53,538 bases of DNA from Caryophanales bacterium UBA5729 (GCA_002419505.1 DIGF01000031.1:1-53538), one strand, 5' to 3'. Numbered from the stretch's first letter, positions 8,358-17,024 are shown. Program-made: numbers and translations. The notes: generated by a model not told the origin, from the sequence alone.

Positions 8358-8387
8358 TTGACTTTTTACACTAAAATCATATATAAT
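8358..8387 (+). promoter_or_regulatory. feoAB promoter
   Basis: TTGACT (8358-8363), 18-bp spacer, TATAAT (8382-8387). The initiation point falls at about 8394, the first base of the operator-like repeat. Confidence 0.75.
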
Positions 8388-8393
8388 ACTCTC

Positions 8394-8411
8394 AGTTAGC
8401 AATGTCTAACT
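8394..8411 (+). promoter_or_regulatory. putative iron-repressor operator 1
   Basis: Dyad AGTTAG-CAATGT-CTAACT covering the predicted transcription start of feoA. A near copy occurs before feoB (8740-8757). The GTTAG...CTAAC half-sites resemble the arms of DtxR/IdeR boxes, and a DtxR-type gene is divergently adjacent. Binding is inferred. Confidence 0.6.
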
Positions 8412-8473
8412 CGTTTTATTATTTCAGTAATTTGAAGTTTCAAAGGCGTTTTTTGAAAGAGGCGAAGATACTT

Positions 8474-8713
8474 ATGATTAATAGTTTAGATAAAGCCATA
8501 ATCGGCTCTAATTGTATAATTGTTAAGGTTAATGGCGAAAAGCCAATTAAAAGAAGATTAATGGATATGGGTTTAATTCCCGGAACAAAAGTTTTCGTGA
8601 GAAAACTAGCACCCTTAGGTGATCCCATGGAAATCATGGTTAAAGGCACAGAATTGACTCTTAGAAAAGCCGACGCTTTAAATATCATAATCGAAGCAGT
8701 TGCCGAGGAGTAA
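8474..8713 (+). CDS. feoA: ferrous iron transport protein A
   Basis: 79 residues, SH3-like FeoA domain: KRRLMDMGLIPGTKVFVRKLAPLGDPMEIMV is the typical core. It is a small cytosolic partner of FeoB. I chose the ATG at 8474 after GAAAGAGGCG because it gives the usual FeoA length; the open frame extends to 8402, but that ATG lies inside the operator repeat at the transcription start. feoB follows 59 bp downstream with a second copy of the operator-like repeat between them. Confidence 0.92.
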   Translation: MINSLDKAIIGSNCIIVKVNGEKPIKRRLMDMGLIPGTKVFVRKLAPLGDPMEIMVKGTELTLRKADALNIIIEAVAEE

Positions 8714-8739
8714 TTTCTTGGCAAAATTATTTTTTATCA

Positions 8740-8757
8740 AGTTAGCAAAGACTAACC
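8740..8757 (+). promoter_or_regulatory. putative iron-repressor operator 2
   Basis: AGTTAGCAAAGACTAACC differs from operator 1 at only three of 18 positions and keeps the GTTAG/CTAAC dyad and most of the spacer. It lies in the feoA-feoB gap, ending 15 bp before the feoB ATG. Confidence 0.5.
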
Positions 8758-8772
8758 CTTAAGGAGTTATAT

Positions 8773-10902
8773 ATGAAGATGAAAATTGCATTAGCTGGTA
8801 ATCCTAATAGCGGAAAAACGACTTTGTTTAATGCCTTGACCGGAAATAACCAACATATCGCAAATTGGCCTGGAGTAACTGTTGAAAAAAAAGAAGGCAA
8901 ATTACGTTCAAATAAAGATATAACCATCATTGATTTGCCTGGAATTTATTCTTTATCTCCCTATTCTTTAGAAGAAGTAATCTCACGTGATTATATCATC
9001 AATGAAAATCCAGATGTTATCATCAATATTATTGATGGCAGTAATCTTGAGCGAAACCTGTATTTAACTACTCAGTTAATCGAAACTGGGGTGCCGGTGG
9101 TAATCGCAATTAACATGATGGATGTAATCGCTAAGAAAAAAGATGTTATTAAATCAGATTTAATCGCTAAAGTCTTGAATTGTCCCGTAATTGAAATCAC
9201 AGCGTTAAAAAGCGAAGGAACTAAAGAGTTGATTGATGCGGCGATTAAATTAAAAGAAAGCGACTATCAATTTAGGCCCGTCGTTTGGTATTCAAAAGAG
9301 ATAGAAGCGATAATTACCGATATAGTTAAATTGATTGAGACAAAAGTTGAAAGCGATAAATTGAGATGGTTCTCTATCAAGGTTTTTGAAAAAGATGAAA
9401 AGGTTCTTCTAGATCTTAATTTAGATCCAAAAATCCTTGAATCAATCAACCAAAGAATTTCTGAGTACGAAACTGCTCATGACGATGATAGCGAAGCGCT
9501 GATCACTAGTGAAAGATACGCTTTTATCAATCGTTTTGTCAATAAAGTTTATTTAAAAAATAAGCTTAAAAGCCAAGATATCAGTCATAAAATTGATAAA
9601 GTTTTAACTAATAAATATCTAGGTTTACCAATCTTCGTACTAATTATTTTCTTAGTTTATTATCTAGCGATTTCGACAGTAGGCGGTTTTCTAACTGACT
9701 ACGTTAATGAAGTTATATTTGGAGCAGGCGGCTTACCGGGAATCGTAACTTCCTGGCTAGAAGCGATGAACGCTTGGCCTTGGCTTCAAGGCGTATTAGT
9801 CGATGGTATCATCGGTGGTATTGGAGCGGTCTTAGGTTTCTTACCGCAAATGTTTGTCTTATTCTTATTGTTAGGTATTCTTGAAGAGAGCGGATATATG
9901 GCGAGAATCGCCTTTATCCTAGATAAAATTTTCAGAAAATTTGGTTTAAGCGGCAAATCATTCTTTCCGATGTTAGTATCTACTGGTTGTGGAATTCCTG
10001 GAATTATGGCAGCGCGGACAATCGAAGAAGAAAACAATCGGAAAGTCATGATTATGACTACTACCTTTATGCCTTGCGGAGCTAAACTGCCAATCATTGC
10101 ATTAATTGCTGGCGCGATGTTTAGAGGATCGCCAATCCAATGGCTCATTGCTCCATCGGCTTATCTTCTAGGGATTGCGACTATTATCATCTCAAGCATT
10201 ATCTTGAAGAAGTTTAAAGGCTTCGCTGGTAAAGCTGCACCATTTATTATGGAGTTGCCCGATTATCATTTGCCAAGAGTTAAGAGTTTGCTTTTCCATG
10301 TCTATCACAAATTAAAATCCTTTGTGAAAAAAGCTGGAACGATTATCTTGTTAGCTTCTGTTATTGTTTGGTTCTTATCTAACTTCAGTTGGACTTTGCA
10401 ACTGATCGATAACCCTGAACAATCGATTCTTGCTGGGATTGGTAAAACTGTTGATATTATCTTTTCACCTTTAGGTTGGGGCAATTGGAAAGCGACTGTC
10501 GCAACCTTCACCGGATTAATCGCCAAAGAAAACGTCGTTGGTACATTTGGGGTCTTATACGGTTTTGCAGAAGTATCTGAGAGTGGTGCTGAGATTTGGA
10601 CCTTATTATCAGTTGACTTCACCCCTTTAAGCGCTTATTCATTCTTGGTGTTCAACCTAATCTGTGCTCCATGCATCGCAGCTATTGGGGCAATCAAAAG
10701 AGAAATGGGTAGTAAAAAGTGGACTTGGATTGCTATTGGTTTTCAAACCGGAATGGCCTATATCATCGCCTTGATCATCTATCAAATAGGCATGATGTTT
10801 ACTGGCGTCTTTACTATAGGATCGGTTTTTGGAATCATCGCTTTAATAGTAATGATTTACCTAATCTTTAGACCAAATAAATATATGAGAATGCAAAAAT
10901 AA
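8773..10902 (+). CDS. feoB: ferrous iron transport protein B
   Basis: 709 residues. N-terminal G-protein domain: G1 GNPNSGKTT (about 9-17), switch residues NWPGVTVEKKEG, G3 DLPG, G4 NMMD. A helical spacer domain follows, then the membrane part from about residue 280 with two Gate motifs: GCGIPGIMAART, and MPCGAKLPIIALI with the conserved Cys-Gly-Ala-Lys. It imports Fe2+ through the inner membrane. Start ATG follows AAGGAG with a 6-nt spacer. Transcribed with feoA and ended by the terminator at 10,905. Confidence 0.97.
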   Translation: MKMKIALAGNPNSGKTTLFNALTGNNQHIANWPGVTVEKKEGKLRSNKDITIIDLPGIYSLSPYSLEEVISRDYIINENPDVIINIIDGSNLERNLYLTTQLIETGVPVVIAINMMDVIAKKKDVIKSDLIAKVLNCPVIEITALKSEGTKELIDAAIKLKESDYQFRPVVWYSKEIEAIITDIVKLIETKVESDKLRWFSIKVFEKDEKVLLDLNLDPKILESINQRISEYETAHDDDSEALITSERYAFINRFVNKVYLKNKLKSQDISHKIDKVLTNKYLGLPIFVLIIFLVYYLAISTVGGFLTDYVNEVIFGAGGLPGIVTSWLEAMNAWPWLQGVLVDGIIGGIGAVLGFLPQMFVLFLLLGILEESGYMARIAFILDKIFRKFGLSGKSFFPMLVSTGCGIPGIMAARTIEEENNRKVMIMTTTFMPCGAKLPIIALIAGAMFRGSPIQWLIAPSAYLLGIATIIISSIILKKFKGFAGKAAPFIMELPDYHLPRVKSLLFHVYHKLKSFVKKAGTIILLASVIVWFLSNFSWTLQLIDNPEQSILAGIGKTVDIIFSPLGWGNWKATVATFTGLIAKENVVGTFGVLYGFAEVSESGAEIWTLLSVDFTPLSAYSFLVFNLICAPCIAAIGAIKREMGSKKWTWIAIGFQTGMAYIIALIIYQIGMMFTGVFTIGSVFGIIALIVMIYLIFRPNKYMRMQK

Positions 10903-10904
10903 AA

Positions 10905-10933
10905 AAAGCCCAAACCGTATAAGTTTGGGCTTT
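10905..10933. terminator. bidirectional terminator
   Basis: 11-bp stem AAAGCCCAAAC / GTTTGGGCTTT with a 7-nt loop, between convergent feoB and rarA, with A-rich and T-rich flanks. Confidence 0.8.
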
Positions 10934-10939
10934 AATATT

Positions 10940-12163
10940 TTACTTAATAATCTTTTCGTTCTTTAAGTACTCTTCTGCAAATGCCTTTTCTAATTTCGTG
11001 TGTTCTTGCGGAGTATAATAAACTACACCCTGTAACTCTTTCGGTAAATAAGCTTGTTTAACGATGTGGTCTGGAAAATCATGAGCGTATTTATATTCTT
11101 GAGCATTATCATAAGTAGGGTTATTAATTAAATGGGAAGGAACTTGGAAGGTCTTACCAGAAGTTACGTCATCTAAAGCTTTTTGAATTGCTAAATGGGC
11201 TGAATTTGATTTAGGTGAGATGCACATTTCAATCACTATCGCGCCTAATGCGTTTTTCGCTTCTGGAAAACCAACCGCTTCAGCTAAACTACAAGCCGCT
11301 TCAACCTTAACGCCCATTAAGGGATTAGCTAGACCGATATCTTCATAAACAATCGCTCTAATCCTTCTTACTAATGATTTCAAATCATCAGCTGCGATTA
11401 ATCTCGCTAAATAATGCAAAGCAGCGTTAACATCAGACCCACGGACAGACTTATGAAAGGCGCTGAGGATGTCATAGTAATCATCACCGGTTTTAAACGC
11501 TGAAATCTGAGCTTCCGGTAGATGTTTTTCTAAAAAGGAAAAATCAATAACATCATTTTCTTCAGCAACTAAAAGCAGTAGTTCTAGCATATTAATGGCT
11601 GTTCTTACTTCACCATTTGAGACTAAGGCGATTTTTTTATAAACTTCATCAGTAATCGCAATCGCTTTTTTTATTTCCGCAATATCAATTTTTCTAATCA
11701 AGTTTTCAATATCTGCTCTACTTGGCCTAGTAACTTTAAAAATCGATACTCGGCTTCTAACTGCAGGATTTACAGAAATATAAGGGTTTTCCGTAGTTAT
11801 TCCAATCATTGTGATATGCCCTTTTTCCACATATGGCAATAAGTAATCTTGAATATCGCGATTCATCCGGTGAATTTCGTCGATGATTAACACAACATTA
11901 TGGTATAATTTAACAGTATCAATTATTTGTTTTAAGATTGCTTTATTATCTGTAGATGCATTGAAACGGAAATGATTCATAGGATAATGGGCAGCGATGA
12001 TATCAGCTAAAGTAGTTTTACCGACACCGGTGGGACCGTATAATATCATCGAGACTAAATTATCATTTTTAACTAAAGCTTCCAGGGTCGTAATTAATTT
12101 ATCATTGCCTATCACATCTTTAAAACTTTTAGGTCTAATTCGATCGGCTAAAGGTTGATTCAT
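10940..12163 (-). CDS. rarA: replication-associated AAA+ ATPase RarA/MgsA
   Basis: 407 residues. N-terminal LADRIRPKSFKDVIGN is typical of RarA; Walker A GPTGVGKTT (about 46-54), Walker B LIIDEIHRMN, sensor-1 GITTENPY and the Arg-finger region VRSRVSIF follow, then the C-terminal tetramerization domain (GSDVNAALHYLARLI, RRIRAIVYEDIGLANP). RarA acts at stalled replication forks. I start at ATG 12,163, about 8 nt after AGGAGG; the GTG at 12,172 lies within the Shine-Dalgarno sequence. Divergent from nadA. Confidence 0.95.
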   Translation of the reverse strand: MNQPLADRIRPKSFKDVIGNDKLITTLEALVKNDNLVSMILYGPTGVGKTTLADIIAAHYPMNHFRFNASTDNKAILKQIIDTVKLYHNVVLIIDEIHRMNRDIQDYLLPYVEKGHITMIGITTENPYISVNPAVRSRVSIFKVTRPSRADIENLIRKIDIAEIKKAIAITDEVYKKIALVSNGEVRTAINMLELLLLVAEENDVIDFSFLEKHLPEAQISAFKTGDDYYDILSAFHKSVRGSDVNAALHYLARLIAADDLKSLVRRIRAIVYEDIGLANPLMGVKVEAACSLAEAVGFPEAKNALGAIVIEMCISPKSNSAHLAIQKALDDVTSGKTFQVPSHLINNPTYDNAQEYKYAHDFPDHIVKQAYLPKELQGVVYYTPQEHTKLEKAFAEEYLKNEKIIK

Positions 12164-12201
12164 TAATAACACCTCCTATTCGAATAAATTATATCATAAT
12201 C

Positions 12202-12230
12202 TTGGAAAAAAGGCTAAAAAAGCATATAAT
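12202..12230 (+). promoter_or_regulatory. nadA promoter
   Basis: TTGGAA (12202-12207), 17-bp spacer, TATAAT (12225-12230). An apparent TTG start at 12,202 for a longer NadA is in fact this -35 box. Confidence 0.7.
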
Positions 12231-12264
12231 ATTAAGTGACTACTTTTGTGAAGGAAGGTATACT

Positions 12265-13161
12265 ATGTTAATTGAAGAAATTAAGCGTTTAAAGAAAGAA
12301 AAGAATGCTGTTATTCTCGCTCATTTTTATCAAAATGATGAGATACAAGATATAGCCGACTATGTTGGCGATTCATTAGCGTTAAGTAAAATAGCAGCTA
12401 ATACCGATAAAGATATCATCGTTTTTTGTGGAGTGTTTTTCATGGCGGAAACCGCTAAACTCTTATCTCCTAATAAAAAAGTGCTTCTGCCAAAAGCAGA
12501 TGCGCTTTGTCGAATGGCTGCGATGGCTGACTATGATGAACTTTTAGCCTACAAACAAGCTAATCCCGATACAGTGATTGTGACCTATGTAAATACTCGG
12601 GCAAACATCAAAGCTTTATCAGATGTTATCGTCACAAGTTCTAATGCCGAAAAAATCATTAAGAACTATAAAGATCAAAAAATCATGTATGTCCCGGATA
12701 AAAATCTCGGGTTATACTTAAAAGATAAGTTAGGCTATGATATTCAAGTTTGGCCGGGATTTTGTTATATCCATGAGCTGTTGACAGTAAAGGATGTTGA
12801 AAGACTTAGGAACGAACATCCTGAAGCTAAATTGCTTATTCATCCAGAAGCACCTTTAGCGGTATTAAAACAAGCTGATTTTGTCGGTTCAACTAAACAA
12901 ATTCTTGATTATGCAACTAATGATCCAAGCCAAAAGTATATCATCGGGACTGATAAAGGGATTATTCATGCCTTAAAAAAAGCTAATCCTAATAAAGAGT
13001 TTCATTTATTATCAAGAGGCTTAAACTGCATAAACATGAAAAAAATTACCCTTGAAGATTTGTATATCTCCTTGCGAGATGAAGTCCATGAAATTACCGT
13101 AGATGAAGAGATTAGAAAAAAAGCGATAATCGCTTTAGATAAAATGATGGAGTTAAGTTAA
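12265..13161 (+). CDS. nadA: quinolinate synthase
   Basis: 298 residues. It condenses iminoaspartate with dihydroxyacetone phosphate to quinolinate, using a [4Fe-4S] cluster. The three cluster cysteines sit in FCGVFFMAET, WPGFCYIHE and LNCINMKK; AHFYQNDEIQDIADYVGDSL is the N-terminal family signature. Start ATG follows GAAGGAAGG. The stop overlaps the nadB start (TAATG), so the two are translationally coupled. Confidence 0.96.
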   Translation: MLIEEIKRLKKEKNAVILAHFYQNDEIQDIADYVGDSLALSKIAANTDKDIIVFCGVFFMAETAKLLSPNKKVLLPKADALCRMAAMADYDELLAYKQANPDTVIVTYVNTRANIKALSDVIVTSSNAEKIIKNYKDQKIMYVPDKNLGLYLKDKLGYDIQVWPGFCYIHELLTVKDVERLRNEHPEAKLLIHPEAPLAVLKQADFVGSTKQILDYATNDPSQKYIIGTDKGIIHALKKANPNKEFHLLSRGLNCINMKKITLEDLYISLRDEVHEITVDEEIRKKAIIALDKMMELS

Positions 13162-14660
13162 TGGAAAAAAAGTTTGATGTTTTAATAGTCGGTACCGGTC
13201 TAGCCGGACTATTTACGGCACTTAACATCGATCAAAGACTTTCAGTGGCGATTATCTCTAAAACCCAGATTAAATTCTCTAATTCCAGTTTGGCTCAAGG
13301 CGGTATTGCTTGTGAATATAATGATAACGTTGAATTACATTCTTTACACGTTGAAGACACCTTAAAAGCAGGTGCTTATCTAAATGACGAATTAGCGGTT
13401 AGGTTTTTAGTTAACAACGCTTATCAATCAGTAAAAAAATTAATCAGCTTTGGCGTTGAATTTGACATTGATGCGGATAATCGCTTTCTCGTAACAAAAG
13501 AAGGTGGCCATTCACGTAACCGCATTTTTCACAGTGGCGGTGACGCTACCGGAAAAAACGTTACTAATACCTTAATTGCTCACCTATATAAAAGGCCGAA
13601 TATCACTTTTATTGAAAACACGATGGCTGTGGATTTAATAGTAGAAAACAATCTTGTCGGTGGTTGCACTGTTTTAGAGAATGATTTAGAATATTATCCA
13701 ATCTATGCTAAAAAAACCGTTCTAGCTACAGGTGGGATTGGTTCTGTCTATGGCTCAACTACCAACGACTTAAATGCTACAGGCGACGGTATCGGGATTG
13801 CTTACCGAGCAAACGCTAAGATTAGCCATATGGAGTTTGTTCAATTTCACCCTACCGCACTGTATTCCGAAAAACATCCATCTCGTCAAAGATTCTTAAT
13901 TTCAGAAGCCATGCGAGGTGAGGGTGCATACTTAATCAACGTTGAAAACGAACGATTTATGAGTAAATATCACGAGTTAAAAGAGTTAGCGCCTCGAGAT
14001 ATCGTGTCCCAAGCAATTTACCGAGAAATGTATGACACTTGGACTGACCATGTCTACCTCGATACAAGACACCTTGACCCTAAATACTTAGAAAAAAGAT
14101 TTCCTACAATCTTCGCGCGCTGTAAAGAGGAAGGATATATCTTAGGTTTAGACCTAATACCAGTCGCTCCATGTGAACACTTCCTATGTGGAGGGATTGA
14201 AACGGATATTTACGCTAAAACCTCTTTGCTTAATCTATACGCTGTCGGCGAAACCGCAAATACTAATGTCCACGGGGCTAACCGTTTAGCTTCCAATTCC
14301 TTGCTTGAATGCTTAGTTTTTGCCAGCACTTGTGCAGAAGACATCGAAAAAACCATTGATAAAGACCAATGGATTAAACCGATTAATATTAAAGAAGAAA
14401 CTAAATATAATTATAACTATAAACCGATTAGAAAAAAGATTGGCGATTACATGGATGAACACGTAGGCATCGTCAGAAACACTGAGGGTTTAAAATTAAC
14501 CCTTTCAGTGGTTGAGGATATCGTTAATAATCTACAAAAATACCCTAATCTAACTCAAAATTACTATGAGACGTTTAATTTAGCAATTACTAGCTATCTG
14601 ATCACAAAACAAGCACTCACAAGAAAGGAAAGTATTGGATGCCATTTGAGAATAAAATAA
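13161..14660 (+). CDS. nadB: L-aspartate oxidase
   Basis: 499 residues. It oxidizes aspartate to iminoaspartate for NadA. The FAD-binding DVLIVGTGLAGL lies at about 6-17, SLAQGGIA follows, then the substrate region HSRNRIFHSGGDATG, HMEFVQFHPTAL and the family stretch ANTNVHGANRLASNSLLECLVF. The C-terminal helical domain ends with RKESIGCHLR, slightly shorter than average but complete. Coupled to nadA by TAATG upstream and to the PHP gene by a second TAATG downstream. nadC, the usual third gene, is not in this operon. Confidence 0.95.
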   Translation: MEKKFDVLIVGTGLAGLFTALNIDQRLSVAIISKTQIKFSNSSLAQGGIACEYNDNVELHSLHVEDTLKAGAYLNDELAVRFLVNNAYQSVKKLISFGVEFDIDADNRFLVTKEGGHSRNRIFHSGGDATGKNVTNTLIAHLYKRPNITFIENTMAVDLIVENNLVGGCTVLENDLEYYPIYAKKTVLATGGIGSVYGSTTNDLNATGDGIGIAYRANAKISHMEFVQFHPTALYSEKHPSRQRFLISEAMRGEGAYLINVENERFMSKYHELKELAPRDIVSQAIYREMYDTWTDHVYLDTRHLDPKYLEKRFPTIFARCKEEGYILGLDLIPVAPCEHFLCGGIETDIYAKTSLLNLYAVGETANTNVHGANRLASNSLLECLVFASTCAEDIEKTIDKDQWIKPINIKEETKYNYNYKPIRKKIGDYMDEHVGIVRNTEGLKLTLSVVEDIVNNLQKYPNLTQNYYETFNLAITSYLITKQALTRKESIGCHLRIK

Positions 14661-15433
14661 TGATTGCAAATTACCATACCCATACCTATCTATGCGATCA
14701 TGCCGAAGGTAATGTCGAAGATTATGTTAAAAAAGCAATTGAACTTAACTTTAAAGTCTTAGGCATGTCTGACCATGCGCCATTTATCTTTTTACAAGAT
14801 AGATCAGTAAGAATGGGAATCGAAGATTATCCTATCTATTTAAAAGAATTAGAAGAAGCTATTGATAAATATCAAGATAAAATTAAAATCTACAAAGGGC
14901 TTGAAATTGAATATTTTCCCTTTGAGGACAATCACTACCGAGATTTATTAAAACATCTTGACTATCTAACATTAGGACAACATTATGTTGAAACGGATAA
15001 TAAACTAAAAAGTATTTATCATGTTCGAAATTTAGAAGACATGGAAACATATGTTAAGACAGTCATTGAAGGAATGAAAACTGGATTTTTTAAATTCATT
15101 TCCCATCCAGATATTTTTTTATTTAACCAAACAGAAATAACAAAAGAAATGTTGGAACTGAGTAAACAATTAATCGAAGCTGCAGAAAAATATCAAGTAG
15201 CTTTAGAGATCAATGCTAACGGAATTAGAAAAGAAAAAATTTATTATCAAGGCGAGGAAAGATTTCGTTACCCCAGAAAAGAATTTTGGGAACTGGTAAA
15301 AGACACAAATGTAAAAGTCATAATTTCATCCGATGCTCACAAACCAAAATATTTATTTGATGAAGCAATTTTAGCAGCGTATAAATTTGCAAGGGACATT
15401 GGCATAGAAGTAGAAGAAGAGTTAATCTTTTGA
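14660..15433 (+). CDS. PHP-domain phosphatase, histidinol-phosphatase-like
   Basis: 257 residues. Metal-binding PHP motifs: YHTHTYLCDHA at the N-terminus, GMSDHAPF, YKGLEIEYFP, LGQHYVE, FISHPD, LEINANG and ISSDAHKP, as in HisK-type histidinol-phosphate phosphatases. No other histidine genes are nearby. I chose the ATG at 14,660 (overlapping the nadB stop as TAATG) over one at 14,639 inside nadB, because the nadA-nadB junction has the same form. Placement in the NAD operon suggests a phosphatase connected to that pathway or simply co-transcription; the substrate is open. Confidence 0.85.
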   Translation: MIANYHTHTYLCDHAEGNVEDYVKKAIELNFKVLGMSDHAPFIFLQDRSVRMGIEDYPIYLKELEEAIDKYQDKIKIYKGLEIEYFPFEDNHYRDLLKHLDYLTLGQHYVETDNKLKSIYHVRNLEDMETYVKTVIEGMKTGFFKFISHPDIFLFNQTEITKEMLELSKQLIEAAEKYQVALEINANGIRKEKIYYQGEERFRYPRKEFWELVKDTNVKVIISSDAHKPKYLFDEAILAAYKFARDIGIEVEEELIF

Positions 15434-15463
15434 TTGACTCTTTTTTAATGGAGTCAATTTTTT
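15434..15463 (+). terminator. terminator of the nadAB operon
   Basis: 7-bp stem TTGACTC / GAGTCAA with a 10-nt loop, followed by a T run, immediately after the PHP stop codon. Confidence 0.75.
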
Positions 15464-15960
15464 GATTTTAAACCTAAGAGTTTTTTTATGTTTACAGCGG
15501 TAATTATGTATACTTAGCAAATAAAAAGAAAAAATAAGGGCAAATTTTCGTTCACATCTACGCAAAAAAGAACAAGTAGCCTCTAATAGAAATAAACGTA
15601 CTCATCTATATATTCCTGACTATATTTACTCGTGGACAAAAGAAGGTATAACCCCAGATTATCGTGTTATTTATTTGATTTGAATATATTTTGTGGATAA
15701 TTCCACTTCTTTTTAAACATGTAATTTACTTCCTATAATGTATATTATGTTAACATATTATCAAGCCCTATATCTCGCGCTGGCCATGTGCGATGTGGAA
15801 ACTGTTAGTTTTACTTATCTTGTTATATCCACGGAAATGGGCCTCGAAAAAGTTACAAGAATTTTACCCTCCGAAAATTGTACTGACAACCATGGTTAAA
15901 TTTGATTTTCCATGATTGTATTTAGGGTAGTTATGATATAATTATTTTATCGAGAGGTAA
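15464..15960. other. gene-free terminus region containing dif
   Basis: About 500 bp without a credible gene. It holds the dif-like site (15,728-15,755); 22 bp before that, a small hairpin GTGGA-TAAT-TCCAC with a T-rich tail (15,693-15,713); and a palindrome AACCATGGTT (15,888-15,897). From about 15,525 to 15,683 one plus frame stays open for about 50 codons with no start codon and no similarity I recognise; it may be a gene remnant. Just before ansA, a TATAAT-like -10 lies near 15,940. Confidence 0.6.
15728..15755 (+). other. dif: dif site for XerC/XerD chromosome dimer resolution
   Basis: 28 bp made of a left arm ACTTCCTATAA, 6-bp centre TGTATA and right arm TTATGTTAACA. From memory, 24 of 28 positions equal Bacillus subtilis dif, including the left-arm start ACTTCCTA. 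The 19-bp stretch ATAATGTATATTATGTTAA equals the corresponding part of E. coli dif exactly. The arms form the expected imperfect inverted repeat (TATAAT/ATTATG). It lies in the only long gene-free region and close to the point where plus-strand genes on the left meet minus-strand genes on the right, as expected at a replication terminus. Confidence 0.9.
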
Positions 15961-15966
15961 ATTCAT

Positions 15967-16944
15967 ATGAACAAAATTTACATGATTTTCACAGGAGGAA
16001 CAATATCAATGAAAATTGATGATGTCTCTCATACTGTCAAACCGAGCTTATCTGCAAAAGAAATCATGCAATCTCTATTACATTCTGAGTTGTATCATGA
16101 GCTTGAGGTAATTGAATTTTCCGAAATTCCTTCCCCTTCAATGACTCCTGAGATGATGTTGGAAATTGCAAAGTTGATAAAAAATTTAATAGCCAATGAG
16201 GATCCAACTGGTTTCGTTATCGTTCATGGGACAGATACTTTGGAAGAGACCGCATTCTTTTTAGACACAATAATTGATACTGAAATTCCTATAGTTCTAA
16301 CCGGCTCAATGAAGTCCAGCTCCGAGTTGGGGTTCGATGGAATCAATAATTTAGTCTCATCAATTTTAGTTGCCAAGTCAACTAAATCACATTCCAGAGG
16401 TGTTTTAGTTGTAATGAACGATCAAATAAATGCAGCTAGTGAAGTTACTAAATCTAACACTTTATCTTTAGATACTTTTAAATCTTTAGATTATGGTCCT
16501 TTAGGTATGGTAGATAATAAAGAGGTTTTGTATCATCGATCTGTTACTGTTCCAAGGAAAAAACTAATTGTTGATAATATTGTTTCTGAGGTATATTTAC
16601 TTAAAGCCTATTCAGGATGTGATTCCTTAATAATCAACTTTTTAGTTGAACAGAAAGCTAAAGGAATTGTTATTGAAGCTTTAGGCAGAGGAAACTTGCC
16701 GCCGAAAATGATAACTGGAATTAAAAACGCTTTAAATAATCAAATTCCTGTAATCATTTGTACCCGATGCCCTTCTGGTAGAGCACTTGATTCTTATGGA
16801 TATGTCGGTGGAGGTAAATACTTGACTGAAGCTGGCTGTATCATGTCTTCAACTTTAAATGGTCAAAAAGCAAGAATTTTACTTTTACTTGCACTTTCAA
16901 AGTCAAATGAGCACGATTTTTTAAAGGGATTATTCACCTTATAA
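15967..16944 (+). CDS. ansA: L-asparaginase
   Basis: 325 residues. It hydrolyses asparagine to aspartate and ammonia. Both catalytic Thr motifs are present: FTGGTIS at about 8-14 and VHGTDTLEETA at about 84-94; LTGSMKSSSELGFDG is the family middle segment. No signal peptide, so cytosolic. Start ATG follows GAGAGGTAAA. Codon choice looks more A/T-ending than in nadAB or feoB, and the gene sits between the dif region and a strong terminator, which may reflect acquisition near the terminus; this is an impression, not a measured value. Confidence 0.93.
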   Translation: MNKIYMIFTGGTISMKIDDVSHTVKPSLSAKEIMQSLLHSELYHELEVIEFSEIPSPSMTPEMMLEIAKLIKNLIANEDPTGFVIVHGTDTLEETAFFLDTIIDTEIPIVLTGSMKSSSELGFDGINNLVSSILVAKSTKSHSRGVLVVMNDQINAASEVTKSNTLSLDTFKSLDYGPLGMVDNKEVLYHRSVTVPRKKLIVDNIVSEVYLLKAYSGCDSLIINFLVEQKAKGIVIEALGRGNLPPKMITGIKNALNNQIPVIICTRCPSGRALDSYGYVGGGKYLTEAGCIMSSTLNGQKARILLLLALSKSNEHDFLKGLFTL

Positions 16945-16947
16945 ATA

Positions 16948-16985
16948 AAAAAACTCATATAAACGAAAGTTTAAATGAGTTTTTT
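16948..16985. terminator. bidirectional terminator
   Basis: Long, almost perfect stem: AAAAAACTCAT and TAAAC on the left pair with GTTTA and ATGAGTTTTTT on the right around a GAAA loop. It separates convergent ansA and ruvA. Confidence 0.8.
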
Positions 16986-17024
16986 ATTTGTTTTTTCTCT
17001 AAGTTTAGGGCAAAATAAGCATTT

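Noticed and set aside
9786..10148. 120-codon minus-strand frame opposite feoB
   Set aside because: Antisense shadow of the FeoB membrane domain; no independent support.
15525..15683. Open frame of about 50 codons upstream of dif as a gene
   Set aside because: No start codon, no ribosome-binding site, no recognisable protein; mentioned only as a possible remnant.
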